Below are positions 22,552-35,204 of a stretch of 52,500 nucleotides of DNA, one piece after another. Under the pieces are notes generated by a model. The model was not told the DNA's origin. It saw only the letters and a list, made by a program, of their open reading frames with translations, and did no database searches. Made by a program: the position numbers and the translations under genes. The stretch comes from Cristatella mucedo (Eukaryota > Bryozoa > Phylactolaemata > Cristatellidae), in contig WPIO01000056.1 in the NCBI GenBank assembly GCA_009760855.2, positions 2,685,001-2,737,500 on the forward strand, given 5' to 3'. Positions within the stretch are counted from its first letter, which is position 1; each line of letters begins with the position of its first letter.

Positions 22552-23460
22552 GCGGAGCGGCGCGAGCCACGCCGGACGATGGACGATGCCCTCCAGCCCC
22601 ATGCCATGCAGCCTCGAGCGGACGCGGTAGCAGCAGCAATGTCGCTGCGTCAGTGGTTCGTCGCAGCGACGACGCAGAAAAACCGGCGCGGCTAGTGTGG
22701 AGACGAGACTAGCGAGATTTGTATGCTGCGGAGCGCCAGCTGGGCTGGACCACCGTCGTGGGGCGAGGAGGCGACAGCGGCGAGCGGCCGACTAACGGGC
22801 CCGCCCGAAATATGGCGTCGAGTTCATCTCAGCGGCTCCTCCCCCAAGCCACCGGATGCCCCCTCCCGCCGGAAGCGCACAGAGCCTGCAGCTGCTAGCT
22901 CGTTTTCGGGGCTCTTTTAGCGCTCGGGTGCCGCCGTCATCGTCGCTGACATTCACCACCTCCACGTCAGGCGCCGGTGCTTGGCAGCCGCTACAGCAGC
23001 AAATGGCTAGCGCGCCGGGCGGCCATCTTGTTAGCCTCTTCTGACGGTTGCTCTGCCGGTCCGCGTATCCTCGGAAGGGCCGAAGTCGTGCTATCCGAGC
23101 GATTCGTGGCACAGAATATACGAAGAGCCTTCGAATCTTCCGCCCGTCGCTTGCCGGGCGCGCTCAAGCGCAGGCGCCGAAGCGCGAGCGGACGTGGAAG
23201 CGGGCGGGACTGAGGTGACGCCGAGCGTCGTGCAGTAGCGGGCTGAAGCTGCCGGCGAGCATATTGTCAGGTTGAGCCATCAGCCCGTTCCTAGTTGGAG
23301 GAAAGCTTCAGTAGCGGAGCGTTCCGGTGCGGCTCACTCGCCCACTGTTCTCGCAGCCAAGAGCACAACAAGGCCGTGCCCATGTCATGTTGTAGCGTGT
23401 GTTCAGTCGCACATTCGTAGAAATTTACTAGTATGTTTATTTAAATAAATAAATAACTAT
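22552..23460 (+). other. Probable junctophilin 3' UTR
   Basis: GC-rich sequence with no recognisable protein follows the junctophilin stop. The first AATAAA hexamers downstream are at 23444-23449 and 23448-23453, inside an AT-rich patch. They are the most likely cleavage signals, but an array of the type (AAAT)n could carry them by chance. The UTR end is inferred. Confidence 0.4.
23444..23453 (+). promoter_or_regulatory. Candidate polyadenylation signals (AATAAA, overlapping)
   Basis: Two overlapping AATAAA hexamers lie about 900 bp after the junctophilin stop, followed by TA-rich and GT-containing sequence. There is no transcript evidence. Confidence 0.35.
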
Positions 23461-23635
23461 ATATACGTATATGTATATTGATATGCACACATTTATGCAT
23501 TAATCAATAAGTTATTTTGTCTGATTCAGATTGGACAAAGTACCCCTCCACCCGGTACCTCGTGGTTTCATACCATCAGCTCGCTAGTAGATCTTATCTT
23601 GCTGTGGCGCCCGAACGCTCACTGAGCTATTAATA

Positions 23636-23756
23636 ATAATTATTATTATTTCTCTATTCAGGCGCTTCACATATGCCTCGGGGCTCGAGCCCACGACCTC
23701 AACCAGACCTCGGTCGGCGGCGAGCACCTTAACCGCTGGACCAAACCAGCTCGGCG
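23636..23756 (-). mobile_element. tRNA-derived SINE, family 2
   Basis: Minus strand: GGTTTGGTCCAGCGGTTAAG A box, GTGGGCTCGAGCCCCG B box, GTGAAGCGCCTGAATAGAG, then an ATT-type tail. Part of the usual terminal motif is missing before the tail. Confidence 0.8.
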
Positions 23757-23820
23757 GAAGTGAAAGTCCAAAGTGAAAGTAAAAGTTCCAGTTCAAAGTG
23801 AAAGTTCCAGTCATTCGATT
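23757..23820 (+). repeat. Short AAGTGAAAGT-type tandem repeat
   Basis: About six imperfect units of AAAGTGAAAGT/AAAGTTCCAGT lie directly beside a SINE head. Confidence 0.7.
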
Positions 23821-23954
23821 CTCAACGGCTGAAAGAATTTGCTGGTGAATGAGGATTCGAAGACGTCTCCCTCTGAATTATGGAACTCAACGGAACGCGA
23901 CCCGCAGTCCTCTAACAATAAAAATAGTAATAATACTTATACTAATAATACTAC

Positions 23955-24030
23955 TACTACTAATAAATAATATGTTTGATATAGCGCCCTCACAGAAATC
24001 AATCTCTTTCTAGGCACTTTAAATTTTCTG
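23955..24030 (-). mobile_element. Orphan LINE-A 3' tail
   Basis: Reverse strand: AAAGTGCCTAGAAAGAGATT, GATTTCTGTGAGGGCGCTAT, then (ATT)-like sequence. No LINE coding sequence is attached. Confidence 0.65.
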
Positions 24031-24565
24031 CCTACCTTGCTGGGAAGGCCTCGCCCCACAGGCTGCATCCGCAGCTGCGACAGATATTAGTACGATATAA
24101 ATCCTACGAGCGCCTGGATCGATTGGATAGCGCGTTTTCGTAATTTCCGCCTTACATTTTAAATCAAGCTCTTGGGTCGAGCACCTGTCGCGCAGCAGTC
24201 TCACCGTACGCAGGTTACCGAGCGGAGAACCACTGGTGGCTCAAACCTTTGCCATCTCGAACCGTCAACGCGGCGGACGCGGCTGCCGCAGCAGCAGCTA
24301 CGGCTGATAATCTTCGGCCGAGCCAAGCAGCAGCCAACAAGGCCAGGGACGCGCGCCAAAGCCGCGCGCCAAAGCACGCGCCGCCGCCACTTCCCTCCCC
24401 CAGGGTCACTTGACACCGACGCTGGCGAGTGCTGTGCGATTGCTCGCGCTGCTCCGCTGGATGGAATCGTGGCGCGCGGGAGTCTGCACTGCCCACCTCG
24501 CGGGCGCATCCTTCGACTCAAGATCAATGAGCGACCGAGTTCCGGCGTCAGGAAATCTTGCCTCA

Positions 24566-24821
<256 letters not shown>

Positions 24822-24879
24822 GATGCATCGCGCACAGCGATACTTCGCTAAAGCTGAGGTCCACGAGGTTTTAAAATAA

Positions 24880-25016
24880 AATAATTCATTCGTATAGCAC
24901 CCTAAGAAAACTTACTCTCTGTTTAGGTGCTTCACATATGCCGCCGCGGGGCTCAAGGTGCCCCGCAGACTCAGTCCCCGGGGCGAGCGTCTTAGCAACC
25001 CCTGGGCCAAACCGGC
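24880..25016 (-). mobile_element. tRNA-derived SINE, family 2
   Basis: Reverse strand: head with TTGGCCCAGGGGTTGCTAAG, the tail motif GTGAAGCACCTAAACAGAGA, AGTTTTCTTAGGGTGCTATA and an AAT-rich end. The B box is decayed. It sits about 60 bp after the CAG array. Confidence 0.75.
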
Positions 25017-25692
25017 GAGGCTTGCGCCACTGCGACGCCGTGCAACGCACAGAGCGGCGTGTCAACTTACTGCCGCGCCAGGGAAGCAGGCAGGTGGGCG
25101 GCCCACTTACCGACGACTGCGAACAGTTCACAGTCAGCCTGGCATAAGTTTGTCCGTCAGCTGCAACACTCATGGAACGCACGAAGACGCAACCGCCACC
25201 GGAAGCAAGAAGCTAAGCGGAGTCGCAGAAGCAAGGAGCCAAGCGGCGCCGAGCGCCGAGCGACGAACGCCTCCGAGGAGCGAGCGTCTTCGACTGCGAC
25301 GTTCCTATCGCGGCGGGACGCGTCGCGGTTCGCCGCGATCCAGCTTGAGAGAGATCAGCCAGTAGGTGATCTCTCCTTGCAGGGCGATCTGCTGCGTTGC
25401 GCCTGCTTCATTTCGCAATTTATTCTCCTCGTCTTGGTGACACGATTGCAATGCTATATAGAGTTTAATTTTTTATGCAGACGGCGGCACTGTTGAGCCA
25501 GTGCCTCTGTCTCACTCTCTGCGAAATATCTCTCTCTCTCTCTCTCAACTGACGTAAAGCGTGTATCGCTGACGTTCGAATGAAAAACCGAGAGGGTATG
25601 TGCGACCGTGCGGGCATTTAGTTTAAGCGCCAGGGCAGCCAGTACGTCTTGTTCGTCGGCGGCCGTGGCCGCGGTGTCCAGAAATGCCAGCA

Positions 25693-25760
25693 CAACCCCG
25701 CTAAGCGACGGGTGCTAAGCGACGAGTGCTAAACGACGCGTGCTAAGTGACGGGGACCGC
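25693..25760 (+). repeat. Tandem GTGCTAAGCGACG repeat, four units
   Basis: Units of about 16 bp (GCTAAGCGACGGGT, GCTAAGCGACGAGT, GCTAAACGACGCGT, GCTAAGTGACGGGG). Confidence 0.9.
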
Positions 25761-26164
25761 TACGTGTCCCAGTCCAACCGAAGGCCTCAAAACTTTCAAT
25801 CGATTATTTATCCAACTAACGTCTTGCCCACACTACCCTATGTTAAAGGGCTGGCTTGGCCTACCTGGGTGACTCCCAGTATCATATCCTAGTGTCGCCG
25901 TATCGAATGTCAACCGCCGCAGGTCATCGAAACATTCAAGAGTACATTAATATTTCTTCAATTCGTTCATGGATCTTTAGAAAAATCTACATCCTCTGCC
26001 ACGACTGGGATGATGTAATTGGCCAGGCGTGATCGGACTTAGGAAATGACGAACCAGTCGCTGAAAATAGCTCCAAAGACGGCAGTGACAATGCATTAAA
26101 TGCACAAATTCAAGCCCGAGTAGTCCTTCACACGTTCCAGGATCAATGAGCTTCTTACCACCAT

Positions 26165-26165
26165 G

Positions 26166-26215
<50 letters not shown>

Positions 26216-26439
26216 AATAGGTATATGTTGGTCAGAAGGTGGATTTAGTACGAACTACTGCTCTGTTCCAATATATTATATATCATATATAGAGAATACA
26301 TATATGTATATATTCTATATACATATAGAATATATATATATATATATATACATACATATACATATACACATATATATAAATATATATAGAGAGAGAGAAA
26401 GAGTGAGAGAGAGAAAGAGCGAGAGACAGAGAGAGAGAC

Positions 26440-26533
<94 letters not shown>

Positions 26534-26540
26534 AGAAGAG
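26165..26540. repeat. (TA)n then (GA)n, enclosed by an inverted repeat
   Basis: TA-rich and GA arrays. A 24-bp segment at 26241-26264 is exactly complementary to 26541-26564. Confidence 0.95.
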
Positions 26541-26894
26541 AGAGCAGTAGTTCGTACTAAATCCAGAGCCCCACCATATTGAGCTGCCGCACAGGACATC
26601 GCGGTCGTGTAAACGTGGCGGGCGCTCACACCGCCTCTAATCATTAAGCTTCTTCTAATCATCAAACGGCTTCTAACAATCAAACGACCAATAGAGCGAC
26701 CTGCATAACCAGAAAAAATAATCTTCGGAGCTAATGGAGCAGAACATTAAGCGGACGCGCTGCACGCACAAGTGCTAAACAGTTCGCGACAGCCTCTCAG
26801 TCGCTCATGACCTTGACTTAGACCGTGCCGCCGGAGGTCACACTGGAGAACGAAAGGTCGCGAGAGCTTTTCGGAAGCTCGCAGTCGCGCGTTT

Positions 26895-27690
26895 CACCAA
26901 CTTGTTCCACAAATTCTTCGAGTTTTTTTGAATAATTTAGTGACCCCAAAACGACCAGCGACGAACTTGGAAATATCATTCCTCAAGCAAAGACGCCGCC
27001 AGAAAAGGGCACGCGGCGCGGTGGCGGCGGCGGCGTTCCGCGTTTTCCGAGTCGTCGCGTATCTGCGGATCAGCGGGATGATGGGATCCATGTTCCCTAC
27101 CCAGCATCAATCTGGTAGGAGTGAACCCTGTAGAATCATGTTCCGCTGAACGAAATGCCATTAGCAAAGGTGGAACAAAATTGATCCCTAGTCGTCCTGC
27201 TATCTGCTACGTCACTGTGCAACGCCCTTCGCCGGCGTGCGATTGTAGCGCTCCGCCAAACCGTCGTCCGACTGCGGATGCAAGGTCGTGGTTCGTTTTC
27301 TGTAGATACCCAACGGCTTGCAGCACTCGGGAAATACAGCTGATTCAAAATGGCTGCCCTGATCGGACTGCAATTCGTCAGGCGTAACGAAATGAAAAAA
27401 GGAATCACATCAGCACCATATTGGGACAATGGCAGTGGCCTCCCGGTGAGGAATCGCGTCGGCTTCCGGCCACTTAGTAAAGTAACCCATCAAAAAAAGA
27501 CACTCCGATGTACTTGTTGCCATGCTTGGCGCTAGTAAAAGGATCAGCTGCATCAACAAAGACTCATTCCGTGGGAGCGCCGATCCGATAAAGCTGCCAT
27601 GCTGCCCTAGTACCAAGGGCAAGTACCAGGGCAGCCTGAGCCGATTCCTGGCACAGCGAGCACAACTCCTCTATATCGCCACGCATAATG
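26895..27690 (-). pseudogene. Ty3/Gypsy-type integrase relic
   Basis: On the minus strand, pieces in several frames read IEELCSLCQESA (zinc-finger end), GYFTKWPEADAIPHREA (integrase core start) and MAFRSAEHDSTGFTPTRLML then GRE (core end). Their order matches an LTR-retrotransposon integrase. Stops and frameshifts separate the pieces, so it cannot make a working protein. No LTRs, protease or RT were recognised nearby. Confidence 0.85.
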
Positions 27691-27796
27691 ACTCAAAATA
27701 GAAACACTGCCTCGGGTGACTCAGCGCCTTCTTGACTACCCCCATCTCCCCCCGGCGTCTCACCTGTGTGCTGCGCCGATCTCGCGCTTCAGTCAG

Positions 27797-27868
27797 AGCT
27801 GCGCTCCTCACCTTTCATGGTCGCTGCGCTCCTCACCTGTCATGGTCGCTGCGCTCCTCACCTGTCAT
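27797..27868 (+). repeat. Tandem repeat, about three 26-bp units
   Basis: GCTCCTCACCTGTCATGG with GTCGCTGC between units. Confidence 0.9.
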
Positions 27869-28383
27869 GGCGCCGCGGTGCTAACCGAGTTGCTACCAGG
27901 CCATTTGGCGATGCCCACTTTCGCCGTAGCACTCCTCGACGGAGTCCAAGACCATTCGTGTGCGGCGACCAGTAATACTTTGTAGCCTTGCTACGGGGAG
28001 AGACCGCCTCCCACGCCGCCGGGTGCGACCTGCTTTCTCGTATACTCTTGAGATTCGGCGAGGTCGCCTGAGAGTGGCGAGACGCCGCCGCCGTCGCCGT
28101 CGCCGCTAACGATGCGTCGTCTGCACCGGATGCGTCGGTCTCAATAGATACGACGCCTTGACGAGATAACAGGCGCCAGACTAGTCGTCGTCGAGTGCCG
28201 AGATTAGCGGGAAGCTAACCGGACACAACGCGAAGCGGGCGTGCAGCCACAACGACCTCGAGCGGCTAATAGACGGTTGGCAGCTGGCGCGCGTTACGGC
28301 GCTGCTGGCGAACCTTGTGCTCAACTGCGATTCGCTAAAAGTATTTTCACTCGCGAGCTTCTGCTTTGCATCCGCTTTCGGTA

Positions 28384-28385
28384 GA

Positions 28386-28442
<57 letters not shown>

Positions 28443-28574
28443 GAACGCTACATATACGCATACATATACGCATACATATATGCATACATATACGCACGAA
28501 CGCTACATAATTTCACTCGCGAGTGAAATTATATATATATATATATACTACATAATTTCACTCGCGAGTGAAAT

Positions 28575-28607
<33 letters not shown>

Positions 28608-28610
28608 TAT
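28384..28610. repeat. (TA)n with duplicated 26-bp palindromes
   Basis: TA arrays, CATATACGCATA repeats, and two identical perfect palindromes at 28507-28532 and 28552-28577 centred on TCACTCGCGAGTGA. Confidence 0.95.
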
Positions 28611-28969
28611 ATCCGGCTTGGAAGCTAACCGACCTAGGTTTTATAGATACGACTGGCCGACTTTCCTCGACGCCTTCGTTCTGAACTAGCTCGGTCTGTA
28701 GAAAGGATGCTTGCGCAAACTTGGAACCTATACATATGCTAGAGGCATTTTAAGTTCGTTAATTAAGCAAAACAGGGTTCTGACGAATTCATCAAACTAG
28801 ACCTCGTAGATGAAGAAAGATCATCCAGGTTTTCCAGTGGTACCGTTTCCATAATCTGTGTTACTCAGTGCCGGAAGGCACCAGCGTACAATGCCACGTG
28901 CCTCGTAGCATATAATAATTGACGATCTGCCAGACTCAGTCCTTATTAATCACTCGAAGGCGTAATAAT

Positions 28970-29050
28970 TATAAAAGAGATGGAGTTCTCTTAGGGAGTT
29001 CTTCTTCTCTCAGTTCTATACAATCTATTATTGTTATTATTATTATAGCG
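28970..29050 (+). mobile_element. Decayed LINE-A/SINE-type 3' tail
   Basis: AAAAGAGATGGAGTTCTCTT then AGGG, TCTATACAATCTATTATTG and TTATTATTATTA resemble the shared terminal motif with an insertion. Confidence 0.45.
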
Positions 29051-29939
29051 AGCACAATATGCACAGCGGAAGAACTCGAGTGCCGCGTAATGGAAAGCTA
29101 CAACCAACGGGCAGACAATAAAAAGCGACAAGCATATCGAATGCACAAACACAAATTTCACACTCACACTAAGTGCCGCCGCAACAATTCGTCGCTCCGC
29201 TGCATCGGTAGCCTTAGAAGGAGCTTCTACGTTAGAGAGCAATTTATTGTTCAACTTAGGTTCGATCAGAAAGTGACGTAAATGCATCTTAATAGCACAT
29301 TATTTCTTCCTTATATATTTATATGTACATTTAATTGTATAAATACATATAAAAAATCACGTTATGGTGCAGTATTCTCAGACTATTCACCTTTCATGCG
29401 CTTTCAAACTTATCAAACGCCCTGTGCGTTTTCTCTGACCGAGACTCTCCAAGAAACAGGTGACACTACGTGTGCCTAGTTTGCATTCCCACATTTTGTC
29501 AGCCACTTGATCGTACCGCTCGACGCGACTATTCGTAATGGTCGACCGCATCGAAAACAATTGGTCGACAGCAGCAGGATCGCGACTGGAAACTACGCAG
29601 CTTAGCGTGCATTGTTTTAGGCAGCCGCACTAATGGACGCTACGTTATGAGTTAGCTACTCGGCTTTAGTTTCCGTAATTTAGAAGCTGGAAAAAGACAT
29701 CACAGAGGTCGATTTCGAAGCAACCGAGACGCCCGCACGCGACGCGAGCATGCCAGAGAGAGGCTGAGTCTGTAGCGCGGCGTTTTGTGCATCTCACTTG
29801 GTGATCGATACCTTCAGCGACTATGCGCCGGACGTCTGGATTTCGCATCCGGCGTCTGTCACTGGCTGCCCTGAATGTGCATCGCTTACAGGCTCAGCCT
29901 AAGCCGCATCTGATCCGGTAATCTTTCCCCTACACCAGA

Positions 29940-32885
29940 GAAAACAACTTGTCCAATTTGCTCCCGCGTGTTGTCTAATCTGTTTCGCGCTCTGGTTCCT
30001 GTGCGCGACGCGACGCGGTGCGGGGCGCGTTACAAATCTTGGGGTGCTACCAACGAGTGGCTCGAGAATCGTGACGGGAAAATTGACAACGACCTTGACC
30101 TATTTGCTTTTATTGAGACGTGGCTGAAATGGACCCCGACATGTTTCTCTCTTGTTCTTTCGTACCCCGAAATAAATACAAACAGCTGGTGGAAGAGCCG
30201 TTTTTGTCGCCCGTTTCTCCCTCAATTTCAAACCATTTGCAGTCCCCTCGAAACAGTCTTTTGAATCTCTAGTTTAAAGTCTCTTCAAAAAAAGGCTGCC
30301 AATGGTGGCAGCAATCTGTTGCCCCCCCAGGTACAAAGTCCTCCTTTATCTCAGATTTCGCTGATCTCATTTCGATTCTGTGTGCAAGCAATACATCATC
30401 CTGATTGTTTTAAGCAATTTTAACTATCATTTTGAAAACTTAACCGACGTCTGTAGCGCCGAATTTCGTGCATTGAGTGGCTCATTTTCTCTTGTGGCTC
30501 ATGTGCATGACCCCACTCATAACAAGGGTCACACACTCGATCAATTATTCTCCCACAAGTGTCATCCCCTATTATTACCAAACTCGGCGCGTCTGACCGT
30601 ACGCGGATCTCATTCAGTCTAACGTGTGTCGCCCTCCTGCGAATCCAGAATCATCTGTGTGTCGCGAAACTTTAAGACCCTTGAAATCGCCCACATTCTG
30701 CTTGTCATCATTGGCAGAATGCTTCAACACGACAATAGCTGACATGCTTCACGAGTTTGAACCTCTGCCTAAGCGCTCTTGTGTGCCCTTGCCCGACGGC
30801 CTATATTTTACCGCAAACATTAAATTAGCTGCTAGGTCTACTGAGCGAAAGCTTGAAAAAGCATACATAAGAGCAGGACTGACTGTCCATCGACAGGCAT
30901 ATGAGGACTGCTGTAGATCGTACCAATCGATCCTAGCAATGACCAAATCTGGCTTCTAAAAAATATTGTTGAATCACAGATGCAAAATCCAAAAGTACTG
31001 ATGCCCACATTACCAATCTTCTCAACCGCTTCTGGGTTAGCTCCTTACCTAGTGATCCATATGGCGATCTAGCTGATCGCTTCTCCGGCTTTTTTGTCAG
31101 CAAGAAAGACAAGATAGGAGAGTCCATCTCTAACGCAACGGCATCCACTTGAATCTCCTGCTCCTCAAGAAATGGTCCTCAACAACCCCACAGAAATCTT
31201 GTACCTCAATTCCTTGCAGCACCTAATGTCTGCATTCAAGGCGGCCACGAGTGACCTCATCCTGAAATCTATCTCCCGGTCAAAGAAGACTACTAGTATT
31301 CTAGACCATATTTCTACGATCCTACTTCTGTGATGCATAGATCTTCTGCAGCCATGTATAACTAACATAAAAATATATGTCCTTAGCCTCAGACCTTGTC
31401 CATACACATTTAAAAAAGCTGTATTTAGGCCCTAATAAAGAAAGAAACACTAGACCAAAGGAACTTCAGCAACTTCCGCCCTGACTTCCTTCTACAGTTT
31501 TTATCAAAGACACTAGAGAAAGTTGTGGCAGACCAGCTGAACTCACATAGTGAACAAATTCAAACCTACCAAGCAAGCTACACTCTGGTGTTAAAGCTAA
31601 TCACTCCACAGTGTCAGCGTTATTTGGATACATAACGACCTTCTCAGAAATTCAGACTCACGTAAAGTATCTCTGCTTGTTTGGCTCGATCTTTCGGCAG
31701 CTTTTGATAGTATCGACCACCAATTTCTTCTCCAGCTCTTCTCATCTTGCCCGGGCATCACTGGCGCAGCACTGCAATGGTTTCGATTCTGTCTCAACGG
31801 GAGACTCAAGAGTATTGACGTGAATGAACAAAGGTCATCAAAGGAACCACTGAAGTACGTAGGACAGTAGGGCTCTGTGTCGGGTCTCATTCATTTCACA
31901 GTTTATACTTGTACTCTTGCAGATGTGATCGCCAAGCATAATGCAGGCTTTCAGGCTTTCACTTCCATGCAGACGACACGAAGTCCTGACCCCTGACCCC
32001 CATCGGCGCCCCTGTCCGAATTGCCTCAACTCCGTTGCTGCATGTATTGCTGACACCCGCAAGTGGATGACAGAAAACTTTCTCAAATAAATGACGATGA
32101 CATCAGCGTACTAGCGTACGGGCAAGCTAAGCGGGACTCGGAAGCTTAACGCTCAAAATCTGTTCTGCCCGAATATCTCCAGTTGCATGTACAGGGTGTT
32201 CCGTTCCAAATTGACCGTTTTCACTAAATGACGACATCAGCTCCACAGTCAAGTCTGCCTACTTTCAGCTTCATAACGTTGCTAGCATTCGGGCTTTCTT
32301 AGATAGACATGGATGCTACATCCGAATAGGTCCATGCATTTGTGACATCCCTTCTCAGTTCACGTTACTCACTTCTTGCTGGTCTACCAGCCTATGCAAT
32401 CAGGCGCTTACAGTTGGCGAAACAATCTGCAGCTAAGATTTTCTGTCGTGAGTATCGCAGTTGCCACAGCACACCAAATCTCGCCGACCTGCTCTGGCGC
32501 GCAATCAAGCAGCGTAGCTGCTTCAAGGCTCTGTCACTCACTTTCAGGTCCTTGCATTCTCTCGCTCAAGCATGAACCTGTTAGAAACACTCCGCTACCA
32601 GGCTAGGCATCGCCCACCCGCTTTTCTGAACTAAATAGTATAGCTATACCTCAAACTAACCTCAAATCCTTTGGAAACCGTGCCTTTAGTTCATATGTTC
32701 CCAAAGTCTGGAACTCACTCTGACTGACGTCACAACACCCAATGGCTTGACGACATTGAAAAAGAAGTTTAAAACACACCTGTTTATCACGGCATTTCGC
32801 GGGTTCTATTGAGTTTTTTCTATGAATTTGTTTGCTGACACTTACGTGATACCACTAACCATATTTTATATGTTAACAATAATAA
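29940..32885 (+). mobile_element. LINE-A, near full-length ORF2, dead copy
   Basis: In order: AP-endonuclease pieces (DNDLDLFAFIETWLKW near 30090; SNFNYHFENLTDVCS and HDPTHNKGHTLDQLFS near 30410-30550); the endonuclease-RT linker (30620-30960); a heavily mutated RT (30960-32100); and the C-terminal domain (LLAGLPAYAIRRLQLAKQSA near 32380; LSLTFRSLHSLA near 32540). A partial 3' UTR ends near 32885. Many frameshifts and stops are present. LINE-A is a CR1/L2-like non-LTR retrotransposon by its endonuclease and C-terminal signature. It meets the next LINE-A copy tail to tail. Confidence 0.88.
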
Positions 32886-32892
32886 TGTTAAT

Positions 32893-35200
32893 AACACACA
32901 TGATAAATCTCCTTCAGAGAACTCAATCTCTTTCTAGGCGCTTAACATTTGCTGTAAAGGAAACACGATCGAATGATTTGGGGTTGCATGCTCAATAAAC
33001 AACATGAATAACATGGTTAAGGGTGACATGCACTGGGTCACCATGCAAGTGCGGTTACTGGCAACATGAAAAGTGTCAGCAAGCATAAGCACATAAAGGT
33101 CGAATCACAGGGACCCACTAAGCGCTGTGATAAATAAGTGCGTTTTTAATTTTTTTTTAAATGTGGTCAAGTCAGAGGATTTCGTAACGCAAGTCGGGAG
33201 TGAGCTCCAGGCTTCGTGAGCATACGAACTAAAGGCACGGTCTTCAAAAGATTTGAGGTTTGTACGAGGTATATGTAAACAATTAGATTCCGAAAAGCGG
33301 GTACTACAATACTTAGCCTGGTGGGGCAGTAGATCTGACAGGTAGGCTGGAGCCAAAGAATGAAGGGACCTACAAGTGAGCGACAAAACCTTGAAGTCGA
33401 TGCGTTGCTTGACTGGTAGCCAGTTCATGTCGGCGAGAAGTGGTGTAATGTGGCAACTGCGATGCTCACGACAGACAAGCCTAGCTGCAGAGTTTTCCAA
33501 CAGCTGTAAGCGCCTGAGTGCACATGTTGGTAGATCAGCAAGCGGTGAGCCACAGAAGTCAAAACGGGATGCCACAAATACTTGGACCAATATAAATGGG
33601 ATATCCCTGTCTAAAGAAATCCCGAATTTTAGCAATATTATGTAGCTGAAAATAGGCAGACTTGACTATGGAGCTGATGTGGTCTTCTGATAAAGGTCAC
33701 TTTGGAACATGACACCTAGATTTTATGGAGATTCAAGAAGACTTATGCTGGCAGAGCCGATTTTGAGTGCTGGCCTTACCAATTTCTGATTCGTAATTGC
33801 TTCGCACATAATTAGTAAGCTGGTTTTATGACCATTCAATTTAAGGAAGTTTGCTGTCATCATGTTAAGATGTCATCATCAATACATGCAGCAAGGGAGT
33901 TTAGAGAATTTGACGTGCTGGAGAAGGGCTGGGAGAGATCAAAGCAAAGGTACGACTGAGTGTCGTCTGGATAGAAGTGGAGGTCTAGATTGTGCTTGGC
34001 AATCACGTTGACAAGAGGGAGAGTATAAACCGTGAAAAGAAAGAGACCAAGTACAGATCCCTGAGGTACCGCATATTTTAGAGGTTCTTCGGATGATCTT
34101 TGATCATTCACATCAATACTCTGAAGTCTTCCACTGAGATAGGATCTGAACCACTGCAGAGCAGTGCCAGTGACGCACAGGCAAGATGAGAGGCGCCAAA
34201 GAAGAACTTGGTGATCGATAGTATAAAAAATTGCTGAAAGATCGAGCAAAACAAGCAGATATACTCTACCTAAGTCAGCATTTCCAAGTAGGTCGTCATA
34301 CACCCGGAGCAATGCTGACTCTGTTGAGTGATTAGCTTTAAAGCCAGACTGAGACTTACGAGCAAGGTTTGAAGTTTCAATATATGAGTTCAGCTGGTCT
34401 GCCATGTGCCAGTGTCTTTGATATAGGAACGGTAGAAGAGAGACTGGGCGGAAATTGCTCAAGTTCTCTTGGTCTAGTGTCGCTTTCTTGAGTAGTGGCC
34501 TGACTACAGTTTTTTGAAAAGTTCTGGGACATAACCTGAGGCTGATGACACATTTAGGATGTTAGTTATGCATGACAGCAGCAGATCAATGCGTCGTAGA
34601 AGCAGGACAGTGGGAATAGGATCAAGAGAACTTGTTGTCTTCTTTGATTGGGATATGAACTTCAGGACTAGATCACTAGTGACCTCCTTGAATGTAGATA
34701 ATGAAGGTGCTGCATAGAATAGAGGGACACGATTCCAGGGGGATTCTGCCATTTTAGGGATGGACTCCCTGATCTTGTCTATCTTTTTTGACAAAAAAGT
34801 TAGGGAGGCGATCAGCTAGATCACCACAGGAATCGCTAGGTAAGGAGCTAACCTGGGAGTGGTTGAGGAGATGGTTGATCACCGACATCAGCATTTTTGG
34901 ATTGTGTATATCTGATTCAACAATTTATTTATAGAAGCTAGACTTGGCCTTTGCTAGGATGGATTGGTACGATCCATAGTAGTCCTGGTATACATGTCAA
35001 TGGGCAGTCAGTCCTGATCTTTTGTATGCTTTTTCAAGCTTGCGCTTAGTAGGCATAGCTAGTTTAATGTCTGTGGTAAACCATAGGGCATCTGGGCGAG
35101 AGCCCAAAGTGCGCTTAGTTAGAGGTGCAAACTCGTCCAGTGTGTTAGTTAGTGTCGTGTTGTAGCAATCTACCAATGATGACAGGTCGGACGGAGGACT
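32893..35200 (-). mobile_element. LINE-A, RT and C-terminal part, dead copy
   Basis: On the minus strand, the linker (35200-34500) is followed by an RT frame of 200 residues at 34462-33860 with SNFRPVSLLPFLY, KSQSGFKANHSTESALLRVY, VLLDLSAIFYTIDHQVLL, YAVPQGSVLGLFLF and the catalytic box FYPDDTQSY (usually F/Y-A-D-D). A 176-residue C-terminal frame lies at 33635-33105 (RLVCREHRSCHITPLLADMN, SLHSLAPAYLSDLLPHQAK). The 3' UTR and the terminal GCGCCTAGAAAGAGATTGAG motif end at about 32900. It is 5' truncated, with frame breaks between the parts. Confidence 0.92.
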
Positions 35201-35204
35201 GAGC

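Larger units (their letters stand above)
25017..26894. other. Intergenic stretch
   Basis: Contains the GTGCTAAGCGACG tandem and the TA/GA foldback. The part 25760-26160 is lower in GC and may be old transposon DNA, but no motif is recognisable. Confidence 0.45.
27691..29939. other. Intergenic stretch with normal-GC unique DNA
   Basis: Beyond the listed repeats nothing is recognised. A 120-codon open frame at 28919-29281 overlaps a decayed retroposon tail and shows no family motif. Confidence 0.45.

Noticed and set aside
25454-25693. 79-codon minus-strand open frame
   Set aside because: Not low complexity overall, but it contains a GA-coded RERER segment, overlaps no conserved motif and is isolated.
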